Assembly (NCBI RefSeq): GCF_030409215.1
Contig: NZ_JAUFPL010000032.1
Location: 377,638-441,637 of the forward strand
Direction: 5' to 3'
DNA length: 64,000 nt
From: Halomonas ramblicola
Lineage (GTDB): Bacteria; Pseudomonadota; Gammaproteobacteria; Pseudomonadales; Halomonadaceae
A program made the translations under genes and the position numbers. A model generated the notes under the pieces. That model worked only from the letters and a program-made list of their open reading frames with translations, was not told the DNA's origin and ran no database searches. Each line of letters opens with the position of its first letter. Positions within the stretch are counted from its first letter, which is position 1. Positions 15,904-22,403 of the stretch are shown piece after piece.

Positions 15904-16611
15904 ATGATCAAGGTGCGGCTCTATCGCTATCATCCCGAACAGGACGCCGTGCCGCGACTCGAGACGCTGGAGGTGGAGGAGCGCTTCCGCAAGGCGATGG
16001 TGCTCGACGTCCTCGAGCACCTGAAGCAGCGGGATGACACCCTCACCTATCGGCGCTCCTGCCGGGAGGGGGTGTGCGGCTCCGATGGCATGAACATCAA
16101 CGGCAGGAACGGCCTGGCCTGCATCACCCCGGTGAGCGAGGCGCTGGGAACCTCCGATACCCTGATCCTGCGGCCGCTGCCGGGCATGCCGGTGATCCGC
16201 GACCTGGTGGTGGACCAGGCGCTGTTCTTCCGCCAGTTCGAGAAGATCCGCCCCTGGCTGATCAACGATGCGCCGCCCTCCGCCAGGGAACGCCTGCAGA
16301 GCCCCGAGGATCGCGAGAAACTCGATGGCCTCTACGAATGCATCCTGTGTGCCTGCTGCAGTTCGGCCTGTCCCTCCTGGTGGTGGAATCCGGACAAGTA
16401 CATCGGCCCGGCTGGGCTGATCCAGGCCTATCGGTTCCTGATCGACAGCCGGGACACCGCCACCGACGAGCGGCTCGCCGAGCTCGACGACCCCTTCAGC
16501 GTGTTCCGCTGCCGGCAGATCGCCAACTGCACCTGGGTCTGCCCCAAGGGGCTCAATCCGATGCGCGCCATCGGCCAAATCAAGGCGATGCTGCTGGCGC
16601 GAGGCAGCTGA
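15904..16611 (+). CDS. sdhB: Stand-alone succinate dehydrogenase iron-sulfur subunit
   Basis: A 235-residue SdhB/FrdB-type protein with all three cluster motifs: [2Fe-2S] CREGVCGSDG-N8-C (Cys53, Cys58, Cys73), [4Fe-4S] CILCACCSSACPS, and [3Fe-4S] CRQIANCTWVCPKGLNP. SdhB normally links the flavoprotein SdhA to the quinone-reducing membrane subunits, but no sdhC, sdhD or sdhA is present here. Sequence features (SWWWNPDKYIGPAGL) are SdhB- rather than FrdB-like. AGGAGAGG precedes the ATG. Its place in an NO-response operon suggests an inducible spare for an NO-sensitive subunit; that is inference. Confidence 0.85.
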   Translation: MIKVRLYRYHPEQDAVPRLETLEVEERFRKAMVLDVLEHLKQRDDTLTYRRSCREGVCGSDGMNINGRNGLACITPVSEALGTSDTLILRPLPGMPVIRDLVVDQALFFRQFEKIRPWLINDAPPSARERLQSPEDREKLDGLYECILCACCSSACPSWWWNPDKYIGPAGLIQAYRFLIDSRDTATDERLAELDDPFSVFRCRQIANCTWVCPKGLNPMRAIGQIKAMLLARGS

Positions 16612-16640
16612 GAGGGGATCGCGCTGGCCTGCAGACGAGG

Positions 16641-16663
16641 ACGCCCCGGTGATGCCGGGGCGT
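16641..16663. terminator. Stem-loop between convergent sdhB and hmp
   Basis: ACGCCCCGG (16641-16649) and CCGGGGCGT (16655-16663) form a perfect 9-bp stem with a TGATG loop, 29 bases after the sdhB stop. No T tract follows; called from position and stem strength. Confidence 0.5.
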
Positions 16664-16687
16664 GGCCTGGTGAGCAGTTGAAGGACC

Positions 16688-17857
16688 TCAGGCCGCGTCG
16701 AGCGGGCGCGAGGGGCCGAAGTGCTCGTAGTGGCGACGTTCGTCGGGCACGCCCAGTTCGGCCAGCGCCCGGTCCACGGCGCTCATGAAGCCCTGGGGGC
16801 CGACGAAGTAGCAGCGAGCCCCTTCCGGCAGCAGCCGTGCCAGCAGCTCGCGGTCGACGCGGCCGTTGTGGTCGGCGTCGTCGCCGCGTTCGTGCACGCT
16901 CACCGCCTGCAGCCGCTGCGGATGCTCGGCGGCCAGCGCCGCCACCTCGTCGCGGAAGGCGTGGTGCTCGGCGTCCAGGGCGGCGTGCAGGTAGACCACG
17001 CGACGGCCTTGGGCCAGGGCCTGGCGGGCGATCGGCAGCATCGGCGTCTGGCCGACGCCGCCGCTGGCCAGCAGCAGCGGCTCCTCGCCCTCGGCCAGGG
17101 TCAGGTCGCCGGCCGGCGGCAGCAGTTCCAGAATGTCGCCCACCGTCATGGCATCGTGCAGGTGGCGGCTGGCGCGACCCTCGGGTTCGCGCTTCACCGA
17201 GATGCGGTAGTGCCTGCCGTTGGGCAGGTCCGAGAGGCTGTAGTGACGATAGAGCGGTTCGCCATCGACGCTCAGCCTCACGCCGATGTACTGGCCGGGC
17301 GCATGATCGGCCACCGGGCCGCCATCTACCGGCTCCAGCACGAAGGAGCGGATCACCGCGCTCTCCTGGCGCATGGCGGCGATGCGGAACTCGCGGGGGC
17401 CGCGCCAGCCGCCGGGGCGGCGTTCGAACGCCCGGTAGTGGTGCTCCTCCAGCTCGATCAGCAGGCCGGCCAGCTCCTCGTAGACGCCCTGCCAGGCGGC
17501 GGCGATCTCCGGGGTCACGGCATCGCCCAGTACCTCGCCGATGGCCGCCATCAGGCACTCGCCGACGATGGGGTACTGCTCGGGGCGGATGTCCAGGGAG
17601 ACGTGCTTGCTGACCACCGTGGCCAGGGTCTCGCGCACCTTTTCGCGGTCGTGGCGCAGCTGCACATAGGCGAGCACCGCCGCGGCGAGTACCCGGGGCT
17701 GGCCGCCGTCGGCCTGGTGGGCCTGGTTGAACAGCGGCTTGACCTCCGGGTAGCGGGCGAACATCAGCGGGTAGAAGCGCTGGGTGATGGCCTCGAGGTG
17801 CTCGGCCACCACGGGGGCGGTGGCCTCGATCAGGCGTTCCTGCTCCTGGGTCAGCAT
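16688..17857 (-). CDS. hmp: Flavohaemoprotein NO dioxygenase
   Basis: A 389-residue flavohaemoglobin that oxidises NO to nitrate using O2 and NADH in the cytosol. The globin domain keeps Tyr29, Gln53, proximal His85 and Tyr95 in the same positions as the Escherichia coli enzyme. The FAD domain has RHYSLSD and the NAD domain GGVGQTPML. The C-terminal motif is YEHFGPSRP. The start at 17857 gives MLTQEQERLIEATAP, the standard N-terminus. A near-ideal NsrR operator lies 22 bases upstream. Confidence 0.95.
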   Translation of the reverse strand: MLTQEQERLIEATAPVVAEHLEAITQRFYPLMFARYPEVKPLFNQAHQADGGQPRVLAAAVLAYVQLRHDREKVRETLATVVSKHVSLDIRPEQYPIVGECLMAAIGEVLGDAVTPEIAAAWQGVYEELAGLLIELEEHHYRAFERRPGGWRGPREFRIAAMRQESAVIRSFVLEPVDGGPVADHAPGQYIGVRLSVDGEPLYRHYSLSDLPNGRHYRISVKREPEGRASRHLHDAMTVGDILELLPPAGDLTLAEGEEPLLLASGGVGQTPMLPIARQALAQGRRVVYLHAALDAEHHAFRDEVAALAAEHPQRLQAVSVHERGDDADHNGRVDRELLARLLPEGARCYFVGPQGFMSAVDRALAELGVPDERRHYEHFGPSRPLDAA

Positions 17858-17878
17858 GGCATGGCTCCGTATCGATTT

Positions 17879-17901
17879 AAGATGCAAAAAAAATACATCT
17901 T
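17879..17901. promoter_or_regulatory. NsrR operator at the hmp promoter
   Basis: An 11-1-11 arrangement with AAGATGCAAAA (17879-17889) and AAATACATCTT (17891-17901). Each outer half carries the full AAGATG/CATCTT core, the best NsrR-like match in the window. hmp is the classic NsrR target. Confidence 0.8.
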
Positions 17902-17949
17902 AATGCCTGTCGATGCCACCCCTGATGCTGCTACCGGATGTCGCAGGGG

Positions 17950-18516
17950 TCAGTAGGCCCAGACGATGGCCATCAGCAGTCCCCAGGCCAACACCCCGGC
18001 GGCCATGATGGTGTAGGTGACCGACATGGCGGTCACGTCGTTGTCGCGCCGCTCGCAGAGTGCCTGCAGGCCGTGATAGACCAGGCTGCAGGAGATGCCC
18101 AGCGCCATCAGCACCGCCAGGGCGTTGAGCAGCAGGCTGGGGATCAGCAGGACGATCGCCGAGGACCACAGCGGCAGCGGTGCCAGGGCTGCCAGCAGGT
18201 AGGCGTCGTGGTAGTCGATCGACAGCTCGCGGGTGGCGTTGACCACGGCATGGATCAGCCAGCCCATGACGAAGAAGGTGAGCAGCTCGGCGAGAAACAG
18301 GATGGTGGTGATGAAACGCCACTGGCGCTCGCCGAAGCCGGCAACGAAGTCATCCCCGTAGTGGCTGCCGGCATAGTAGAGCAGCACCGGCGGCAGCAGC
18401 GACATGGGCAGCACCAGACACCACGCCAGGGTGGGGATGGAGGGCTTGTGCCGCTGTAGCTCCTTCCACCCCGCGCGGCGGGTGAAGGGCAGGAGGACGA
18501 CCGAGGCGATCTTCAT
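17950..18516 (-). CDS. Yip1-family inner-membrane protein
   Basis: A 188-residue integral membrane protein with five probable helices (for example LAWCLVLPMSLLPPVLLYYA, FITTILFLAELLTFFVMGWLI, and AALAPLPLWSSAIVLLIPSL). The pattern fits bacterial Yip1/DUF1282 proteins. AAGGAG precedes the ATG at 18516, and an NsrR-like site lies about 65 bases upstream. No enzymatic motif is visible. Its role in the NO response is suggested only by that site and by neighbours hmp and nnrS. Confidence 0.7.
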   Translation of the reverse strand: MKIASVVLLPFTRRAGWKELQRHKPSIPTLAWCLVLPMSLLPPVLLYYAGSHYGDDFVAGFGERQWRFITTILFLAELLTFFVMGWLIHAVVNATRELSIDYHDAYLLAALAPLPLWSSAIVLLIPSLLLNALAVLMALGISCSLVYHGLQALCERRDNDVTAMSVTYTIMAAGVLAWGLLMAIVWAY

Positions 18517-18579
18517 GGGAGCACTCCTTCGGGGGGACGGGCCGGCGGCGATCCCCGATGGGCGGCGCCGTGACGTTGG

Positions 18580-18602
18580 AAGATGTAATCAAAATAGTGC
18601 TT
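18580..18602. promoter_or_regulatory. NsrR-like operator upstream of the Yip1-family gene
   Basis: Left arm AAGATGTAATC (18580-18590) and right arm AAATAGTGCTT (18592-18602). Left and inverted right arms match the AAGATGTATTT half-site at about 9 and 8 of 11 positions. It is less perfect than the hmp site but has the same 11-1-11 geometry. Confidence 0.5.
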
Positions 18603-18775
18603 CTGCGGCCTCGGGGCCATCCCCGACGGCGACACGGCGCAGAATTCGCGGCGCGACTGATCGGCATCAAGGGAAGCGATGCCGACCCGTGCTCGAATGG
18701 CGGCTCACCTGAACCGCCATCGACTCGACACGGGGCGCGCCGACGGTGCCGGCTCCTGTCGTCGATCAAGGAGGC

Positions 18776-19047
18776 ATGATGAGCGAGACGCCCCATCAGG
18801 ACTGGGATCCCCGTACCGGGGACGTCCAGGCCGACCAGATCGCCGCCTACGACGCCATGCGCCGGCGCTGTCCCGTCGCCTTCAGCGACTACCTGCAGTG
18901 GTCGTTGTTCCGCCACGCGGACGTGAGGCGCGTGCTGGAGGACCACGAGACCTTCAGCAACGCGGCGAGCCGGCACCTGTCGGTGCCCAATGCCATGGAC
19001 CCGCCGGCGGCTATGCCGAGGTCCCCCTGCGGGTGCGTCGGCGATAA
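18776..19047 (+). pseudogene. Cytochrome P450 remnant (internal deletion)
   Basis: The first about 77 codons read as a P450 N-terminus: MMSETPHQDWDP, then AAYDAMRRRCPVAFSD, SLFRHADVRRVLEDHETFSN and NAMDPP. MDPPEH is the usual point before the I-helix half. At about 19003 homology breaks and the next frame reads GGYAEVPLRVRRR plus a stop, which looks like a P450 C-terminus. The haem-binding Cys region is missing, so some 300 codons were deleted with a frameshift. AAGGAGG still precedes the ATG. It cannot be a functional P450. Confidence 0.65.
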
Positions 19048-19058
19048 AAGAGGCATTC

Positions 19059-19072
19059 TTGATGCCTGTCAT
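19059..19072 (+). promoter_or_regulatory. DNR/ANR-type box upstream of nnrS
   Basis: TTGATGCCTGTCAT has a full left half and a three-of-five right half of TTGAT-N4-ATCAA. It ends 65 bases before the nnrS ATG, suitable for a -41.5 activator site. Its right half GTCAT is identical to that of the box at 11376. Confidence 0.5.
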
Positions 19073-19137
19073 GGATTCCTGCGGGGCGGGTGGCGCAGAA
19101 TGGTGATCCCCAGGCGTTTCATTCGGGTATCACCACC

Positions 19138-20346
19138 ATGTCCTACACCTCCTCCCTGACTCCCGTCCGCCTGGCGCGCCTGCCGGTGGCGCGCCTCGCC
19201 TTCCGCCCCTTCTTCCTGCTGGCCGCGCTGTTCGGCGTGGCCTCGATGGGGGTATGGCTGGCCTTCTGGCACGGCGGCATCCTGCTGCGTCCCCAGGGCG
19301 GGCTGATGTTCTGGCACCAGCACGAGATGCTGTTCGGCTTTGCCGCCGCGGTGGTGGCGGGCTTCCTGCTCACCGCGGTGCAGAACTGGACCGGCCTGCC
19401 GAGCCTCCGGGGCGGCCCACTGCTGGCCCTGGTCGCCCTGTGGCTGGCGGCGCGTATCCTGATGGCCTTCCCCATGGGTCTGCCCGCCTGGCTGCCGGCG
19501 CTGGTCGACCTGGTCTTCCTGCCCGCGGTGGGCGTGGTGATGGCGCGTCGGGTGATCGCCGCCAGGCGCTGGCGCAACCTGATCTTCCTCCCCGCGCTCG
19601 GGCTGCTGACCCTGGCCAACCTGGCCATGCACCTGGGAGTGATCGACGGCGACGCCGTGCTGATTCGCCAGGCCGCCTACCTGGCGGTGCTGTTGATCAC
19701 CCTGTTGATGGTGGTGGTGGGCGGCCGGGTGATCGCCATGTTCACCGCCAACCGCCTGGGGCTGGGCCGCCGGGCGCCGATCCGGGCACTGGAATTCCTT
19801 TCCCTGGGCAGCGTCATGGCCGTGGTGCTGGCCCAGCTGCTGGTGATGCTGGGCGTGGCGCTGCCCGCCGGGCCGCTGGCCGGGCTGATGGCCCTGGCGG
19901 CGCTGGCCAATGCCGTGCGCATGGCGCGCTGGCATGGCCTGGCCAGCTGGCGCGAGCCGCTGCTGTGGGGGCTGCATCTCAGTTATGCCTCCATCCCCCT
20001 GGGTCTGGCCATGTGGGCCCTGGCGCTGCTCGGCGCCTGGCGTGCGGAGCTGGCGGTGCATGCCCTGACCGTGGGCGGCATGGGCACCATGATGCTGGCG
20101 ATGATGTCGCGGGTCTCGTTGGGGCATACCGGCCGGCCCATCCGCACCCTGCCGGGCATCGGCGTGGCGCTTGCCCTGATGGTCGCCGCCGCGCTGCTAC
20201 GCGCCCCGCTGCTGGCCCTGGTGCCGCAGATCACCCACTGGACCTACAACCTGGGCATCCTCTTCTGGTGCCTGGCCTATGGCATCTTCCTGGTCCACTA
20301 CACGGGGCCACTGCTGTCGCCCCGCGTCGACGGCCAGGATGGCTAG
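19138..20346 (+). CDS. nnrS: NnrS family haem-copper membrane protein
   Basis: A 402-residue protein with about twelve membrane helices. Family signatures include LAFRPFFLLAALFG, WHQHEMLFGF near residue 60, VQNWTGLPSL, GRVIAMFTAN and the C-terminal HALTVGGMGTMMLAMMSRVSLGHTGR. NnrS proteins are membrane haem/copper proteins that protect against NO and nitrosylated metal complexes. The start at the ATG at 19138 skips a 16-codon open extension that lacks a ribosome-binding site. It is followed after 20 bases by a SirB2-like gene. Confidence 0.9.
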   Translation: MSYTSSLTPVRLARLPVARLAFRPFFLLAALFGVASMGVWLAFWHGGILLRPQGGLMFWHQHEMLFGFAAAVVAGFLLTAVQNWTGLPSLRGGPLLALVALWLAARILMAFPMGLPAWLPALVDLVFLPAVGVVMARRVIAARRWRNLIFLPALGLLTLANLAMHLGVIDGDAVLIRQAAYLAVLLITLLMVVVGGRVIAMFTANRLGLGRRAPIRALEFLSLGSVMAVVLAQLLVMLGVALPAGPLAGLMALAALANAVRMARWHGLASWREPLLWGLHLSYASIPLGLAMWALALLGAWRAELAVHALTVGGMGTMMLAMMSRVSLGHTGRPIRTLPGIGVALALMVAAALLRAPLLALVPQITHWTYNLGILFWCLAYGIFLVHYTGPLLSPRVDGQDG

Positions 20347-20366
20347 TCCGAAGCAAGGAGCAAGCC

Positions 20367-20762
20367 ATGCTGGATTACTACCTGCCGATCAAGCACCTGC
20401 ATATGACCGCCGCCGGCCTGAGCCTGGCGCTGTTCGTGCTGCGCGCCTTCTGGTCGGTGCGCGCCTCGCCGATCCTCCAGGCGCGCTGGGTGAAGGTGGT
20501 CCCGCACCTGGTCGACACCCTGCTGCTGGCGCTGGGCGTGACCCTGATGGTGATGCTCTCGATGTGGCCCCATCAGCACCCCTGGCTGGCCGCCAAGCTG
20601 ATCGCCCTGGTGGCCTACATCGGCCTGGGGACCCTGGCCATCAAGCGCGGCCGCACGCCGGCGGTGCGTGGCGTGGCGGCGCTCGCGGCGGTGGCCACCT
20701 TCACCTACATGCTCGGCGCGGCGATCCGCCACAGTCCGCTCTCCTGGCTGGCCGGCGCCTGA
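20367..20762 (+). CDS. SirB2-family membrane protein
   Basis: A 131-residue protein with four membrane helices. It starts MLDYYLPIKHLHMTAAGLSL and contains VVPHLVDTLLLALGV and the KLIALVAYIGLGTLAIKRG segment, the conserved SirB pattern. Biochemical role is unknown; SirB2-like genes often follow nnrS. GCAAGGAGC precedes the ATG. Probably co-transcribed with nnrS. Confidence 0.8.
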   Translation: MLDYYLPIKHLHMTAAGLSLALFVLRAFWSVRASPILQARWVKVVPHLVDTLLLALGVTLMVMLSMWPHQHPWLAAKLIALVAYIGLGTLAIKRGRTPAVRGVAALAAVATFTYMLGAAIRHSPLSWLAGA

Positions 20763-20816
20763 CAGGGGCGCTCCCTCTCCTATACTGAGGGTCCCAGCGT
20801 CGATGAGGAGCCAGCC

Positions 20817-21137
20817 ATGAGCCAACAAGATCTGCCTTCCGGTGCCGGCAAGGTCGCGACGGACTACCCCGAGGTCTGGGACGCCTTCTCGCGTCTCGGC
20901 AAGGCCTGCTCCGAGAGCGGCCCCCTGGATGCCCGCACGCGCCGCCTGGTCAAGCTCGCCCTGGCGGTAGGGGCCGGCTCCGAGGGCGCCGTGCACTCCC
21001 ATATGCGCCGCGCCCTGCGTGAGGGGGTCGAGCCCGAGGCCCTCAAGCAGGTGGCCATGCTGGCGATTCCCACCATCGGGCTCCCCGCCGGGGTCGCCGC
21101 CCTGACCTGGATCGAGGACATCACCGAGGGGCGCTGA
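20817..21137 (+). CDS. Carboxymuconolactone decarboxylase/AhpD-like small protein
   Basis: A 106-residue helical protein with the CMD core (LDARTRRLVKLALAVGAGSEGAVHSHMRRALREGVEPEALKQV, residues about 37-80). The AhpD-type catalytic CxxC is replaced: the segment reads GSEGAVHSHM with no cysteine pair. A peroxidase role is therefore unlikely, and the substrate is unknown. GATGAGGAG lies shortly upstream of the ATG. It is convergent with iadA. Confidence 0.75.
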   Translation: MSQQDLPSGAGKVATDYPEVWDAFSRLGKACSESGPLDARTRRLVKLALAVGAGSEGAVHSHMRRALREGVEPEALKQVAMLAIPTIGLPAGVAALTWIEDITEGR

Positions 21138-21149
21138 CCCGGTGTTCCG

Positions 21150-21176
21150 GGCGGCGTGGGCACGGGCGACGCCGCC
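21150..21176. terminator. Stem-loop between convergent CMD-like gene and iadA
   Basis: GGCGGCGT (21150-21157) pairs with ACGCCGCC (21169-21176) over an 11-base loop. It sits 12 bases after the CMD stop in the convergent gap; no clear T run. Confidence 0.4.
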
Positions 21177-21227
21177 ATCCGGGCACGAGGGACTTCGCTA
21201 GGGAACCGTTTGTCGTACCCGAGGTGT

Positions 21228-22403
21228 CTACGCCGGGACGTCCCTGGCGTAGAGCCGCTTCCCTGCCACGAAGGTTTGTTGCGGCTGGAGGTCGCCGTCG
21301 AGCAGGGTCACGTCGGCATCGAAACCGACGGCCAGGCGGCCCTTGCGGTCATGCAGTCCCAGCACCCGGGCCACGTGGCCCGAGATCAGGCCCAGGGCCT
21401 GATCGAGTGGCAACACCTCCTCGCGGACCAGGCGCTGCCAGTCCGCAATCAGGGCGGTGTTGCGCGCCACCCGCATGCCGATGTAGTTACCCTGGGCATC
21501 GAACTCGGGCAGGCTGCCGTTGCAGTCGGAGCTCATGGTGATACGGGGCACCGGCACGCCGCGCGCGAGCAGCCGCGACACCGCCTCGAAGCCGGAGAGG
21601 CCCTCCTCGCCGGGATCGTCGAAGGCGGTCACATCCACGCTGGCGGCGAAGGCCAGCGCATAGTCGGCGGCCTCCTCGAGCAGGGCACGGTGGCGGTTCA
21701 CGTGGGTGGGGATCACCTGCTCGGCGGGAATCTCGGTCTCCGCGAGCAGCCGGCGCAGTGGCTCGAGCCCCCGCTGTCCGTCGCCGACATGGAAGTGGCA
21801 GATGCCGCGCTTGCCGGCCAGCATGCCGCCGACGCGCGCCTCGCTGACCAGCCGCGCGATCTCGTCCTGGCGGGGCTGGCTGGAGCGATGATCGGAGATG
21901 GCCAGCTCGCCCAGGCCGATGACCTCGGGGATCCAGGCCAGGTCGCGCTGCACGTCGCCGGTGAGGGTCGGTGGCGGCACGCGATACGACCCCGTGTACA
22001 TATAGGCCGCGATGCCCTCGGCCTTGAGCCCACGCACCTTGGCCAGCAGGTCCGCCGGCGAGCGGCTGATGCCATCGGTGCCCAGCACCCCCACCACGGT
22101 GCCGATCCCCATGGCGGCGATCTCCCGGGCGGTGATCGCCGGGCAGCGGGTACCGCAGCCGCCCTCGCCGCCGCCACCGGTCGCATGCACGTGCTGGTCG
22201 ATAAAGGCGGGCACGGCGGTGAGGTCGCGCGCCTCCACCAGGCGTACGGGCCATCCTTCCGGTACGGTGAGGTCGCGCCCCAGTACCGCGATCCGTCCGT
22301 CCGCGATCAGCAGGTCGGTGGCCTCGAGGGGTTCCGGGGCGAAGATGCGACCCACGCGCAGCAGGGTCAGCAGGGGGGCGTCCCGCGCATCGAGGGGCAT
22401 CAT
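21228..22403 (-). CDS. iadA: Isoaspartyl dipeptidase
   Basis: A 391-residue amidohydrolase. The metal-binding DQHVHATGGGGEGG segment is near residue 70, and later FHVGDG, PTHVNRH and the Asp in MSSDCNGSLPEFD complete the binuclear zinc site and substrate loop of IadA. It cleaves beta-aspartyl dipeptides. Here the likely substrate is beta-Asp-Arg, which cyanophycinase releases. Its ATG overlaps the cphA TGA (ATGA), so the two are translationally coupled and this gene completes cyanophycin breakdown. Confidence 0.92.
   Translation of the reverse strand: MMPLDARDAPLLTLLRVGRIFAPEPLEATDLLIADGRIAVLGRDLTVPEGWPVRLVEARDLTAVPAFIDQHVHATGGGGEGGCGTRCPAITAREIAAMGIGTVVGVLGTDGISRSPADLLAKVRGLKAEGIAAYMYTGSYRVPPPTLTGDVQRDLAWIPEVIGLGELAISDHRSSQPRQDEIARLVSEARVGGMLAGKRGICHFHVGDGQRGLEPLRRLLAETEIPAEQVIPTHVNRHRALLEEAADYALAFAASVDVTAFDDPGEEGLSGFEAVSRLLARGVPVPRITMSSDCNGSLPEFDAQGNYIGMRVARNTALIADWQRLVREEVLPLDQALGLISGHVARVLGLHDRKGRLAVGFDADVTLLDGDLQPQQTFVAGKRLYARDVPA

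Noticed and set aside
15904-16611. Fumarate reductase FrdB instead of SdhB
   Set aside because: Sequence around the [4Fe-4S] motif (CACCSSACPSWWWNPDKYIGPAGL) is SdhB-like and no frdA, frdC or frdD is nearby.
20817-21137. AhpD-type peroxidase
   Set aside because: The catalytic CxxC is absent, so only CMD-fold membership is supported.
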